Below are positions 44,713 to 54,008 of a stretch of 64,000 nucleotides of DNA, in pieces. The notes under the pieces are model-generated. The model was not told the DNA's origin. It ran no database searches and worked only from the letters and a program-made list of their open reading frames with translations. Position 1 is the first letter of the stretch; each line of letters begins with the position of its first letter. The DNA comes from Aequorivita sinensis (GTDB lineage Bacteria > Bacteroidota > Bacteroidia > Flavobacteriales > Flavobacteriaceae): contig NZ_VDMC01000009.1 in assembly GCF_006346335.1 (NCBI RefSeq), positions 41,332 to 105,331 on the forward strand, given 5' to 3'. Position numbers and translations under genes: made by a program.

Positions 44713-46020
44713 TTAAACGTATTTCTTGTAATTGTTAATTTGAACCTCTGCCCCTAAGTCATTCATCAAATTATAAAGTCCAAAAAAGGTTCTGTTTATA
44801 TATAAGAAGTGTTTGGAACCTCTATTTCCATTCATCTTTCTTAGTTCGGTATCTTTAGAGTATTTATTACTTAACTCGGCGATTTTCCCAAAAAACTCTT
44901 CATCTGAAAAGTCGAAAGTTTCACTGTGGAATGGTTTTGTAAACAAACTAAGCATCTCGTGAAATAGTTCTGAAAAGAATCGAGTTTCTTCTGGGGTATC
45001 TTCTTTTTTCAAAATTTCTAAAGCATACATTTTTTCTGAAAACACTCTAGGATTGTTGATATTCTCAGGTTGAGCCAACTCAAAGTAAGGAGCATAAAAC
45101 TCCTCTGGCACGGTTTTGACACAACCAAAATCTATTGCTATTAGATTTGCATCAGAATCTACCATAAAATTCCCGGGGTGGGGATCGGCGTGAACTCGTT
45201 TTAATTGATGCATTTGGAACATATAAAAATCCCACAACGTCTGCCCCACTTTGTTGGAGTATTCAGGGTTTAAATTTGTTTTTACAAACTCAGACAAATG
45301 CTGCCCTTCCATCCAATCCATAGTTATAATTCGCTCGTTAGAAAGCTCTTCATAATATTTTGGAAACCTCAGATTCGGAATTTTGCTACACGCCTGTGTA
45401 ATTTCTTTACTTTGAACGACTTCGAAAATATAATTGGTTTCTTCCAAAAGCTTCCCTTCCACTTCTTGAAAGTATTTGTCGCTGTCCTTGCCTTTTATAT
45501 TAAACATCTTCATAGCAACTGGCTTTACCATTGCTAAATCGCTACTTATGCTTTCGGCAATTCCAGGATACTGAATCTTTACAGCTAAATTTTTTCCTTC
45601 TTTAGTTGCTTTATGGACTTGTCCGATACTCGCAGCCGCCACAGATTCGGCATCAAATGAATCGTAAATATTCTCTAGAGTATCGCCAAAATACTTTTTA
45701 AAAGTCTTACGCACTAAAGGTGCAGAAATTGGAGGTACTTGAAACTGAGCCAATGAAAATTTTTCAACATATGCCTTTGGCATAATGTTTTTTTCCATAC
45801 TCAGCATTTGGGCGACTTTTAAAGCACTTCCTTTTAGGTTTTTTAGGCTGTCATAAATATCTTCAGCATTGCTTTCATTTAACTCATCTTTTGAATGTTG
45901 TGGGTTCACGAGTTTTTTACTGTAATATTTTAAATAATTTCCGCCGACTTTTGCACCAGTAGTCATTAACTTGGAAGCACGTTGAATTTTTTTTGTTGGA
46001 ATTTTATCTATTGTCTTCAT
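44713..46020 (-). CDS. ABC1/AarF-family atypical kinase
   Basis: A UbiB/ADCK-like protein kinase-fold ATPase. The ATG at 46020-46018 is chosen because it overlaps the TetR gene stop as TAATG; a longer frame begins 7 codons earlier. The Ala-rich loop A-A-A-S-I-G-Q-V-H, catalytic H-A-D-P-H-P-G-N and metal-binding I-D-F-G are present. The family KxGQ motif reads K-V-A-Q (residues 68-71 from this start). UbiB proteins support quinone or lipid metabolism; the target here is unknown. No C-terminal membrane helices are seen. Coupled to the upstream TetR regulator. Confidence 0.9.
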   Translation of the reverse strand: MKTIDKIPTKKIQRASKLMTTGAKVGGNYLKYYSKKLVNPQHSKDELNESNAEDIYDSLKNLKGSALKVAQMLSMEKNIMPKAYVEKFSLAQFQVPPISAPLVRKTFKKYFGDTLENIYDSFDAESVAAASIGQVHKATKEGKNLAVKIQYPGIAESISSDLAMVKPVAMKMFNIKGKDSDKYFQEVEGKLLEETNYIFEVVQSKEITQACSKIPNLRFPKYYEELSNERIITMDWMEGQHLSEFVKTNLNPEYSNKVGQTLWDFYMFQMHQLKRVHADPHPGNFMVDSDANLIAIDFGCVKTVPEEFYAPYFELAQPENINNPRVFSEKMYALEILKKEDTPEETRFFSELFHEMLSLFTKPFHSETFDFSDEEFFGKIAELSNKYSKDTELRKMNGNRGSKHFLYINRTFFGLYNLMNDLGAEVQINNYKKYV

Positions 46021-46709
46021 TATACCATCTTTTCTTTCCACAAAAATTTTCCAAAATCTAAAACACTTTCTAACGGCTGTGTATCGAATACATCAAAAAT
46101 GGCTCTTACCGACTTTTCAATTGCAACATCTGTATTTTCAAACCCAGCAGAATTGTCCTCCATCCAATATTTCAACAGAAACAAGGTTTGTAACCAAGCG
46201 CCTTCAGAAAAAATTGTGACAGATTGTTTTAAAACTTTTAGCTTTTTATCTTCATTATTATCTCGAATTAATTCGGCCGCAAAGTGTTTTACATCTTTTC
46301 GAAGTCCCTTTAACTGACTCAAATTTTTCAACATACTTTGATGTTCCTTTAGCGAGAAAAGAAAGTAACTCCTATTGAGTGTAAGTAACTCAAAGAAGGT
46401 AAAGAAGAAGGTTAGCATTTTATCTTGATTTGAGTAACCTTGAAATGCTTCGTCATTATTTGCTAATGAAATTGTTTGTTCATAAAATGAACTCCAAATT
46501 TCCATTTGTAAACCTTCAAAAGAACCAAAGTGCTCGTAAAATTGAGTTTCTTCAAAATTGTTTTCCTTACAAAATTTAAAAACGCTTTTCGGAACTTTTT
46601 CATTTGTAAGAACTGATTCCATATACAAGGAAATAATTTTCTCCTTACTCATTTTAGTATTCGAATTTGATTTTTTTGAAGCAGGGGAATTCGTTTTTGC
46701 AGTCGCCAT
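46020..46709 (-). CDS. TetR-family transcriptional regulator
   Basis: A 229-residue protein. A Ser/Asn/Lys-rich N-terminal tail (1-20) is followed by a helix-turn-helix region (about 20-65, with F-E-E-T-Q-F-Y-E-H-F-G-S matching the end of the TetR_N domain) and an all-helical ligand domain. Translation is coupled to the ABC1 kinase gene by a TAATG overlap, so the two form an operon. A palindrome and a direct repeat around the -7 element (46748-46801) may be its own operator. Confidence 0.88.
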   Translation of the reverse strand: MATAKTNSPASKKSNSNTKMSKEKIISLYMESVLTNEKVPKSVFKFCKENNFEETQFYEHFGSFEGLQMEIWSSFYEQTISLANNDEAFQGYSNQDKMLTFFFTFFELLTLNRSYFLFSLKEHQSMLKNLSQLKGLRKDVKHFAAELIRDNNEDKKLKVLKQSVTIFSEGAWLQTLFLLKYWMEDNSAGFENTDVAIEKSVRAIFDVFDTQPLESVLDFGKFLWKEKMV

Positions 46710-46747
46710 AGTACGTCTCGTATTTAATATTGAAAAAGGTGTAAATC

Positions 46748-46801
46748 TACCTAGGTAAGCAAAGATAGCTACTGTTTAACATTTTAAGCTAACTGTTAAA
46801 C
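46748..46801 (-). promoter_or_regulatory. Promoter and operator-like repeats of the TetR-ABC1 operon
   Basis: On the minus strand TATCTTTG (46767-46760) is a -7 element 51 bases before the TetR ATG. A perfect palindrome TACCTAGGTA (46748-46757) lies at the expected start site. Two near-identical 11-mers, ACTGTTTAACA (46772-46782 region) and ACTGTTAAACA (46792-46802 region), lie about 21 bases apart over the -33 region. Positions suit TetR autoregulation; binding is inference. Confidence 0.35.
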
Positions 46802-46926
46802 AAAATATTGTGTTAAAGTTTATTCCTTCAATAGAATGACAAGGTGTCAGCATTGTAACCCTTGGTATTTTTTTTGACTATGAAATGGTACTGAATACAA
46901 TTACAAATTATATAAAATATAAAAAA

Positions 46927-48819
46927 ATGAGCAAAGGAACTATTAATGTATCAGTGGATAATATTTTTCCGCTAATTAAGAAGTTTTTATACAGCGACCA
47001 CGAGATATTTCTTCGTGAATTAATTTCGAACGCGACAGATGCAACTTTAAAACTCAAACACCTTGCTAATATAGGAGAGGCTGACGGAGTTGAGTACGGT
47101 AATCCAATAATTGAAGTAAAGCTTGATAAAGAAAAAAAACAACTACGCATTATAGACCAAGGTATTGGAATGACTGCGGAAGAAGTTGAAAAATACATCA
47201 ACCAAATTGCATTTTCTGGAGCTGAGGAATTTATTGAGAAGTACAAAGACAAAGATGGGAAGGATGCTGGAATTATCGGGCATTTCGGACTTGGTTTTTA
47301 TTCAGCTTTTATGGTTGCCGAAAAAGTTGAGATTATTACCAAAAGTTTTAAAGATGAACCTGCCGTACATTGGACTTGCGACGGTTCGCCAGAATTCACT
47401 TTAGAAAAAGCCGATAAAAAAGATAGAGGAACAGAGATTATTCTTCATATTGCTGAAGACTCTACAGAGTTTTTAGAGGAGTCACGTATCAGTGAACTAT
47501 TGGTGAAGTATAACAAGTTTATGCCTATTCCAATTAAATTTGGAACTCGTACTGAAACACTTCCGAAGCCAGAAGACGCAAAAGAAGACGATCCAGCTCC
47601 AACTCAGGAAGTTGATAATATAATCAACAATCCTAATCCAGCTTGGACAAAAGCACCTACTGAACTTGAGGATAAAGATTATAATGAGTTCTATCGCGAA
47701 ATGTACCCAATGCAATTCGAGGAACCTCTTTTCCATATTCACCTAAATGTAGACTATCCGTTTAATCTTACAGGAATTCTTTACTTCCCTAAGATGACGA
47801 ATGATATGAGCATTCAGAAGGATAAAATTCAACTTTACCAAAATCAGGTTTTCGTGACTGATAATGTAGAGGGAATTGTTCCTGAATTCCTAACAATGTT
47901 ACGCGGAGTGATTGATAGTCCAGATATTCCACTTAACGTATCTAGAAGCTACTTACAAGCAGATGGAGCAGTTAAAAAGATATCTAGCTACATCACAAGA
48001 AAAGTTGCAGACAAGCTTAAGAGCTTATTTAACAACGACCGTGAAGGTTTTGAGAAGAAATGGAACGATATTAAAATCGTTATTGAATACGGTATGCTTA
48101 CTGAAGATAAATTCTTCGATAAAGCAAAAGACTTTGCTCTTTACCCAACTGTAGATAACGCTTTCTATACGTTCTCTGAATTAAAAGACAAAATAAAAGA
48201 CGCACAGACTGATAAGGATGACAAGCTTGTAATTCTTTATGCTTCAAACAAAGAAGAACAACACAGTTATATTCAGGCTGCAAAAGACAAAGGATACGAA
48301 GTTTTACTATTAGATTCTCCTATTGTTACTCATCTACTTCAAAAAATTGAAGGCAGCGAAGAAAAAGTTTCTTTTGTACGAGTAGATAGTGATCACGTTG
48401 AAAACCTTATTAAGAAAGACGACGAGCAGATTTCTAAACTTTCTGATGAAGAAAAGGAAACGCTAAAAACTTTCTTAGACGGGGTTATACCAAAAGAAAA
48501 ATTCACTGTTCAATTAGAGGCAATGGATAGCAATGCAAATCCATTTATTATTACCGAGCCAGAATTTATGCGTAGAATGAAAGATATGCAGAAAACCGGA
48601 GGCGGTGGTATGTTTGGAATGGGTGGATTCCCAGAAATGTACAATCTAATTGTAAACACAAACCACGAATTGGTAAGTGAAATACTAAATACTAAAACCG
48701 ATAAGAAAAAGGAGCGTTTAGTTAATCAAGCTTTAGACTTAGCGAGATTGAGTAAAAACTTACTAAAAGGTGAAGAGCTTACTGCTTTTATAAAGCGTAG
48801 CTACGAAATGATTAAATAG
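46927..48819 (+). CDS. htpG: Hsp90 chaperone HtpG
   Basis: ATG at 46927 gives M-S-K-G-T-I-N-V; the longer frame from 46885 adds 14 unrelated residues. The GHKL ATPase domain has N-A-T-D-A, D-Q-G-I-G-M and G-H-F-G-L-G-F-Y-S-A-F. The middle domain contains S-R-S-Y-L-Q, followed by the C-terminal dimerisation domain. At 630 residues it is normal for HtpG. It lies divergent from the TetR operon, with no obvious heat-shock operator. Confidence 0.98.
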   Translation: MSKGTINVSVDNIFPLIKKFLYSDHEIFLRELISNATDATLKLKHLANIGEADGVEYGNPIIEVKLDKEKKQLRIIDQGIGMTAEEVEKYINQIAFSGAEEFIEKYKDKDGKDAGIIGHFGLGFYSAFMVAEKVEIITKSFKDEPAVHWTCDGSPEFTLEKADKKDRGTEIILHIAEDSTEFLEESRISELLVKYNKFMPIPIKFGTRTETLPKPEDAKEDDPAPTQEVDNIINNPNPAWTKAPTELEDKDYNEFYREMYPMQFEEPLFHIHLNVDYPFNLTGILYFPKMTNDMSIQKDKIQLYQNQVFVTDNVEGIVPEFLTMLRGVIDSPDIPLNVSRSYLQADGAVKKISSYITRKVADKLKSLFNNDREGFEKKWNDIKIVIEYGMLTEDKFFDKAKDFALYPTVDNAFYTFSELKDKIKDAQTDKDDKLVILYASNKEEQHSYIQAAKDKGYEVLLLDSPIVTHLLQKIEGSEEKVSFVRVDSDHVENLIKKDDEQISKLSDEEKETLKTFLDGVIPKEKFTVQLEAMDSNANPFIITEPEFMRRMKDMQKTGGGGMFGMGGFPEMYNLIVNTNHELVSEILNTKTDKKKERLVNQALDLARLSKNLLKGEELTAFIKRSYEMIK

Positions 48820-48851
48820 TATTTAAGCAATACAAATAGATTAAATATTTT

Positions 48852-48890
48852 AAAAGCCTTTCTAAACATAAATTAGAAAGGCTTTTGTCT
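48852..48890 (+). terminator. Terminator of htpG
   Basis: Fourteen-base stem (48852-48865 with 48873-48886), loop of 7 bases, T-rich tail. Confidence 0.85.
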
Positions 48891-48958
48891 TTTTAAACAA
48901 TTCGTTATTGTTGTAAATCTAAAAAAGACCTACATTTAAAAACTTAAAAAAAACAACT

Positions 48959-49309
48959 ATGTTACCTTGGCATCAATATTTAATGGGAGTACTGCTTGTA
49001 CTCGCTGGAATGAACCACTTTAGAAAACCTAAGTTGTATGAGCGCATTATGCCACCATATATTCCTGCACATAGCACTATGGTTATGCTTAGCGGAGTAG
49101 CCGAAATGGTTTTAGGATTTATGCTAATGAACAAAAACAGTCAAGAAATGGCGGCCTGGGGTATAATAGCATTATTAATTGCATTTATACCAGTACATAT
49201 TTATATGTTGCAGGATAAAAAAGCTTCTATGAAGCTACCAAAATGGGCTCTAATTGTTAGAATTCCCTTGCAATTAGGCTTGATTTACTGGGCGTACTTA
49301 TATACTTAA
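48959..49309 (+). CDS. DoxX-like small membrane protein
   Basis: A 116-residue protein with four predicted membrane helices, beginning H-Q-Y-L-M-G-V-L-L-V-L-A-G-M-N-H-F and containing P-P-Y-I-P and S-G-V-A-E-M-V-L-G. This matches the DoxX/MauE-like superfamily of small redox-related membrane proteins. Function unknown. The gene stands alone. Confidence 0.85.
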   Translation: MLPWHQYLMGVLLVLAGMNHFRKPKLYERIMPPYIPAHSTMVMLSGVAEMVLGFMLMNKNSQEMAAWGIIALLIAFIPVHIYMLQDKKASMKLPKWALIVRIPLQLGLIYWAYLYT

Positions 49310-49434
49310 TTAATACTAACTTTAGATCATTATGCATTAGGGAACAGAGAGCTAATCCGTTTCGCTTTAGAAAGCCAAAATACAGAGAAGCAACGACCTT
49401 CCCTATTCACCTCTCACCACTAAAACACTATCAA

Positions 49435-50214
49435 CTAGCCAAAAATCTCATTCAATAATCCAGCTAATCGGACTCCTCCTTTTTGAAGTTGGAAGCGTAC
49501 AGTTTCCATATATTTATACATATACCCATAGCTCAGCTTTTGTCCAACTTCAGTATTGGCATAGATATCCTCACAAAGCTCACGGCTTTCGTACATCCAA
49601 TCTCTTACCGAACCACTTTTAATTGCTTCAATTTCTTCTTCATTAAGAACGTCAATATTTGAAGCTAGCTCAGTATAAGACATCTTGTACGAATCTATCA
49701 TTTTGCTATCCCATACCTTATGTAGGTTAGTTCCATTTTTAAACCAAAGTACTTGGAAGTCATTTCCTCCCTTATCCTCAGCTAAACCTATATGTAGCGG
49801 TTGGTGTAAATCACCTATAAAATGAACCAGTAATTTTAAATGAAAAACTTTATCTTCTTTAGTGCTTTCGTCGTTCTTCAATACAGCGATACATGTTTCA
49901 ATAGCCTGAATTAAATCCCCGCTTTCGCTTTTTGGGTGTTCATCATATTTTTCACCAAATGGAAAGCTTACATAATGCCAAGGACCATAAGAATCATAAG
50001 CTCTATCGCTTTTAATATCATCACCATGATTAGAAACTAAAGCTAAGGATTGACCTTTTAACAACTCAAAAATTTGTTTTTTAGCTGTTTCACTCAAATG
50101 TTTTTGAGCAATTTCACCTACTGCTCTATGACCCGTTTTTCCGAAGTCTTCAGATGCAAAAACTGTTGACAAACAAAACAAAAAGAAAGTAGGAATTAAG
50201 ATAAGCTTATTCAT
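49435..50214 (-). CDS. S1/P1-type zinc nuclease
   Basis: A 259-residue secreted or periplasmic single-strand nuclease/phospholipase-C fold. Signal peptide 1-20. Zinc-binding His/Asp residues are visible as G-K-T-G-H-R (H29), G-P-W-H-Y-V, H-F-I-G-D-L-H-Q-P-L-H and K-V-W-D. The N-terminal Trp that helps bind zinc in S1/P1 enzymes is Phe here (F24, in D-F-G-K-T-G-H). It probably scavenges nucleic acid phosphate. Confidence 0.92.
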   Translation of the reverse strand: MNKLILIPTFFLFCLSTVFASEDFGKTGHRAVGEIAQKHLSETAKKQIFELLKGQSLALVSNHGDDIKSDRAYDSYGPWHYVSFPFGEKYDEHPKSESGDLIQAIETCIAVLKNDESTKEDKVFHLKLLVHFIGDLHQPLHIGLAEDKGGNDFQVLWFKNGTNLHKVWDSKMIDSYKMSYTELASNIDVLNEEEIEAIKSGSVRDWMYESRELCEDIYANTEVGQKLSYGYMYKYMETVRFQLQKGGVRLAGLLNEIFG

Positions 50215-50236
50215 GATATTTTAAAATTTAGGAATG

Positions 50237-50244
50237 CAAAGATA
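50237..50244 (-). promoter_or_regulatory. -7 element of the S1/P1 nuclease gene
   Basis: The minus strand reads TATCTTTG, 22 bases before the ATG. No clear TTG at -33. Confidence 0.35.
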
Positions 50245-50401
50245 GCATCTTAAATAATTATAATCTTAAAACTTATTAAATGTTTCAGAATCGCGAATGT
50301 GCTTATACAATATTTCAATAAACGGCTTGTTAAAAGAATAAGAGAATTCAATTTGTGTTATCTTAGCAAGGTTAAATTTCAACGTTATAATTTTAGATAA
50401 A

Positions 50402-51328
50402 ATGAAAAATATATTTATTGCTTTCCTGCTTTTTAGTAGTGTGATTTCTGCCCAAACTAAAAAATTTAACGCTGAAGATTTACGGATTACTCCACTTATA
50501 GATGGCACTTTATTAACTCCAGCTTCGGAAGAAAAAATTCCATTGGCAATTATAATTGCAGGAAGTGGTCCAACAGATAGAAATGGAAACCAGCAAATGA
50601 TGGTGAACAATTCATTGAAATTCCTAGCTGAGGCGCTTTACGACCAAGATATTGCTACTTTTCGATACGATAAACGAATTGTAAAGCAAATGAAAATGCG
50701 CAATATCGATGAAAAAAACATTCGGTTCAGCGATTTTATAAAGGATGCTGATGCTATTCTGAATTATTTTAGAAACAAAAATGAATTTTCAAAAATTTAT
50801 ATCATTGGCCATAGCCAAGGTTCCTTAGTGGGAATGGTTACAGCGCAAAATGGTGCGGATGGCTTTATTTCTGTTGCAGGAGCTGGACAACCTATAGACG
50901 ATGTGATTGTTTCTCAACTAACCAAACAAGCTCCAGGATTGGCAGATAGTGCTCGTAATGCTTTCGATGATCTTCGCGTAAATGGTGTTGCTAACAATTA
51001 CAACCCAGGATTAGCTTCAATTTTTAGAAAAGAAATTCAGCCATTTATTGGGAGTTGGATGGCTTTCGATCCAAAAGAAGAAATTGCAAAACTAGATATT
51101 CCAGTATTAATCATTAACGGAACAAAAGATATTCAAGTATTAGTTTCGGAAGCAGAATTACTCAAAGAAGCAAAACCGGACGCTGAATATAAGATTATTG
51201 AAAAAATGAATCATATCCTTAAAGAAGTTGAAGGTAATGATTTGGAAAACAGCAAAACCTATAACATTCATAACCTGCCTATTATGCCAGAATTGGTGGA
51301 AACGATAAGTGGATTTATCAATAAGTAG
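50402..51328 (+). CDS. Exported alpha/beta hydrolase
   Basis: A 308-residue protein with a signal peptide (1-17). The oxyanion loop is I-A-G-S-G-P-T-D-R-N-G near residue 57, the nucleophile elbow is G-H-S-Q-G-S (about 138-143), an acidic partner lies in I-N-G-T-K-D, and the catalytic His is in M-N-H-I-L-K. The Q-G-S elbow and G-S-G-P-T-D-R-N-G loop place it with periplasmic hydrolases of unknown substrate in Bacteroidota. Monocistronic. Confidence 0.9.
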   Translation: MKNIFIAFLLFSSVISAQTKKFNAEDLRITPLIDGTLLTPASEEKIPLAIIIAGSGPTDRNGNQQMMVNNSLKFLAEALYDQDIATFRYDKRIVKQMKMRNIDEKNIRFSDFIKDADAILNYFRNKNEFSKIYIIGHSQGSLVGMVTAQNGADGFISVAGAGQPIDDVIVSQLTKQAPGLADSARNAFDDLRVNGVANNYNPGLASIFRKEIQPFIGSWMAFDPKEEIAKLDIPVLIINGTKDIQVLVSEAELLKEAKPDAEYKIIEKMNHILKEVEGNDLENSKTYNIHNLPIMPELVETISGFINK

Positions 51329-51435
51329 AATATTAAAAAAATTAAGTTGTTATAAGATTCATACACCTCATAATTCTGAAATTAGAGTTCTAAAAATTTA
51401 AATTAAATATGTATTTTGCGCCAAAACTACCCATA

Positions 51436-52773
51436 ATGCAAGATACAGCTACCGAAATTGTTAAGGACACTACTCCCTTTTTTACCAACGATACAATCGT
51501 TTTTGGAATTTTGATGATAGCCCTAGGCTTCATTTTTTATACTTCTTCACGCGAAGATGGTTTTTGGAAAAAATTCTATGGTGTAGTTCCCGCGCTTTTT
51601 ATGGCGTATTTCCTTCCAGCTTTATTAACAACATCAGGTGTAATATCACCAGAGTGGACAACAATTTCTGAAACCGGAGAAACTACTACCGGAAAATCAA
51701 GTTTATATTATATGTCTAGTAGGTATTTATTACCTGCAGCCTTAGTATTAATGACATTAAGTATTGACTTGAAAGGAGTTCTTAATTTAGGTCCAAAAGC
51801 TTTAATTATGTTCTTTGCGGGAACCATCGGAATTGTTATTGGTGGGCCTTTAGCCGTGCTAATTGTAGGGTCTATTCATCCTGAAGCTGTGGGTGGCGAA
51901 GGTGCAGACGCAGTATGGCGTGGACTTTCAACACTGGCAGGAAGCTGGATTGGGGGTGGTGCAAACCAAACTGCCATGCTAGAAATTTATGGTTACAACC
52001 AAAAGCTTTACGGCGGAATGGTATTCGTTGATATCGTAGTCGCTAACATTTGGATGGCAATAATCCTCTTTGGAATTGGAAAATCTGCCAAAATTGACAA
52101 ATGGTTAAAAGCAGATACTTCAGCCATTGAAAGTTTAAAAGAAAAGGTTACCGATTACGCTAAAAAAGTTGATCGCAACCCTTCACTTACAGATTTAATG
52201 GTACTTGCAGCAATCGCATTTGGAACTGTTAGTGTGGCACATTTTGGAGCTAACTTCCTAAGTGGATTTTTTACTTCTGTTGTAAGTGAAATGCCAAAAG
52301 GGATAACAAGAAACATTTTCACTTTCTTAGATAACAGTTTCTTTTGGATGATAACCATAACTACTATTATTGGTGTACTGCTATCATTTACAAAAGCCAG
52401 AACTTATGAAGGTGCAGGCGCTAGTAAATTTGGTAGTGTATTTATCTACATATTAGTTGCCAGTATTGGTATGAAAATGGACTTAACCCTCATCTTCGAT
52501 AATTTATGGTTAATTGTTATCGGCTTAGTTTGGATGACTGTACACGCGGGACTAATGATTCTGACAGCAAAATTAATTCGCGCTCCATACTTCTTCCTGG
52601 CTGTAGGTAGTCAGGCAAATGTTGGAGGTGCTGCATCTGCTCCTATTGTTGCTTCGGCTTTTCACCCTTCACTGGCAACTGTTGGAGTTCTATTAGCAGT
52701 ATTTGGATACGCTGTGGGAACGGTAGCCGCAATTTTATGTACTGTACTTATGCAATTAGCTTCAGCTGCTTAA
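51436..52773 (+). CDS. DUF819 family transporter-like membrane protein
   Basis: About 445 residues with 11-12 membrane helices. The ATG at 51436 is preferred over 51409 because bases just before 51430 look like promoter/start-site DNA, but the longer start is possible. DUF819 marks include G-S-W-I-G-G-G-A-N-Q-T-A-M and G-S-Q-A-N-V-G-G-A-A-S-A-P-I-V, two symmetric Gly-rich loops, typical of inverted-repeat carriers. Substrate unknown. Confidence 0.9.
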   Translation: MQDTATEIVKDTTPFFTNDTIVFGILMIALGFIFYTSSREDGFWKKFYGVVPALFMAYFLPALLTTSGVISPEWTTISETGETTTGKSSLYYMSSRYLLPAALVLMTLSIDLKGVLNLGPKALIMFFAGTIGIVIGGPLAVLIVGSIHPEAVGGEGADAVWRGLSTLAGSWIGGGANQTAMLEIYGYNQKLYGGMVFVDIVVANIWMAIILFGIGKSAKIDKWLKADTSAIESLKEKVTDYAKKVDRNPSLTDLMVLAAIAFGTVSVAHFGANFLSGFFTSVVSEMPKGITRNIFTFLDNSFFWMITITTIIGVLLSFTKARTYEGAGASKFGSVFIYILVASIGMKMDLTLIFDNLWLIVIGLVWMTVHAGLMILTAKLIRAPYFFLAVGSQANVGGAASAPIVASAFHPSLATVGVLLAVFGYAVGTVAAILCTVLMQLASAA

Positions 52774-52962
52774 ATACAATTCATAAAGTTGTGTTTTTCT
52801 TTTGAAGTAAACAATTCTTTGGATATCTATTAAAGAATAAATTGTGAATAAAGAAACACCGAATCCATTATTTTCAACGATTATTTTTGAAAAAAAATAG
52901 TCATATTTGCAGGCTCGTAAAACAAAGCTACTTTAGCATAATATCATCTTTAAATAATTAAA

Positions 52963-53682
52963 ATGCGCTATTTTCTATTAATTGCAATTGTACTTGTATC
53001 ACTGGTTAGCTGTAATGAAACCAAGGATACAGAAGTTATGAATATTACTGGTACTGTAAAAGGTCTTAAAAAAGGAACAATATTGTTTCAGAAATTTGAA
53101 GACACAGTTCTAATTACAATAGATTCGGTGATTGTAGATGGTAATTCTAACTTTAAGTTTTCAGATAAGGTTGAGAGTCCAGAGGTTTACTATTTATATG
53201 TTAGACTTAAAGACGGAACATTAAAAGATGACCGTATCACTTTTTTTGCTGAAAATAGCGATATTAATATCACTACTAACTTAAAGAACTTTGGAAGTGC
53301 TGCAGTTGTTACAGGTTCAGAAAATGATAAGGCGTATAGAGATTATCTAAAACTGAAAAATAGATACGTAATTAAAAATCTAAGTTTAATCGAAGAAAGA
53401 TTAAAGTTGAAAAACAACGCAAGTGAAGCTTCTTTAGCAAAAATTGAAGATAAACAGCGGGCTTTACATTCTAGCAAATATTTCGCAACTATAAATTTTG
53501 CTTTAAACCATAAGGAATATGAACTCGCTCCTTATCTTGTATTAAGTGAAGTCTACGATGCAAACATCAAGTATTTAGACACCGTTTACAATGCGCTTAC
53601 CCCAAAAGTAAAAGACTCCAAATACGGTAAAGAATTGGAGTCATTTATTGTAAATCGTAAAAAAACAGATACTATATTATAG
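52963..53682 (+). CDS. DUF4369-type lipoprotein
   Basis: A 239-residue lipoprotein with lipobox L-V-S-C (C17). Residues about 25-120 form the DUF4369 beta-domain (I-T-G-T-V-K-G-L-K-K-G-T at the start), which is commonly fused to thioredoxin-like domains in Bacteroidota. Here the C-terminal part is a helical segment with no C-x-x-C motif, so no redox activity is expected. Its last bases overlap the convergent gene by 6. Confidence 0.85.
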   Translation: MRYFLLIAIVLVSLVSCNETKDTEVMNITGTVKGLKKGTILFQKFEDTVLITIDSVIVDGNSNFKFSDKVESPEVYYLYVRLKDGTLKDDRITFFAENSDINITTNLKNFGSAAVVTGSENDKAYRDYLKLKNRYVIKNLSLIEERLKLKNNASEASLAKIEDKQRALHSSKYFATINFALNHKEYELAPYLVLSEVYDANIKYLDTVYNALTPKVKDSKYGKELESFIVNRKKTDTIL

Positions 53683-53943
53683 CGCGTTAATTTGGTCGAT
53701 TAATTTTCTACCTCTTTCTTCTAGCTCAGCTTTTACAGCAGTAAAATGTTGTTTTTTATTGTCAACATCTTTTTGATTTACTTTCGCGATTAACTCGTCA
53801 AAAGTTGTGATAGCTTCGTCTATAATACCTTGTGATTTTTTGTTGTCTTTCTCTGCATTGGTTAATTCCCAAATGCTAACTGCACCAATAATATCACCTA
53901 ATACGTAGTTTATGTCTTTTTTTAAATCTCTAACGTTTGCCAT
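53677..53943 (-). CDS. Conserved small helical protein
   Basis: An 88-residue, charged, wholly helical protein without signal or known motif (starts M-A-N-V-R-D-L-K-K-D-I-N-Y). It looks like a family found in flavobacteria but I know no function. It has a consensus -7 element (53994-54001), which supports expression. Convergent, overlapping by 6 bases, with the DUF4369 lipoprotein. Confidence 0.7.
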   Translation of the reverse strand: MANVRDLKKDINYVLGDIIGAVSIWELTNAEKDNKKSQGIIDEAITTFDELIAKVNQKDVDNKKQHFTAVKAELEERGRKLIDQINAL

Positions 53944-53993
53944 TGAATTGTTCTTACTTTAATTGTTTTTGTTGTATTCTAAATAATTGGGTG

Positions 53994-54001
53994 CAAAGAT
54001 A
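53994..54001 (-). promoter_or_regulatory. -7 element of the small helical protein gene
   Basis: The minus strand reads TATCTTTG, 50 bases before the ATG, in the short gap behind manA. Confidence 0.35.
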
Positions 54002-54008
54002 CGAACAA

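Noticed and set aside
46885..46926. Upstream extension of htpG by 14 codons
   Set aside because: The extra residues are not found in HtpG proteins, and the ATG at 46927 gives the conserved N-terminus.
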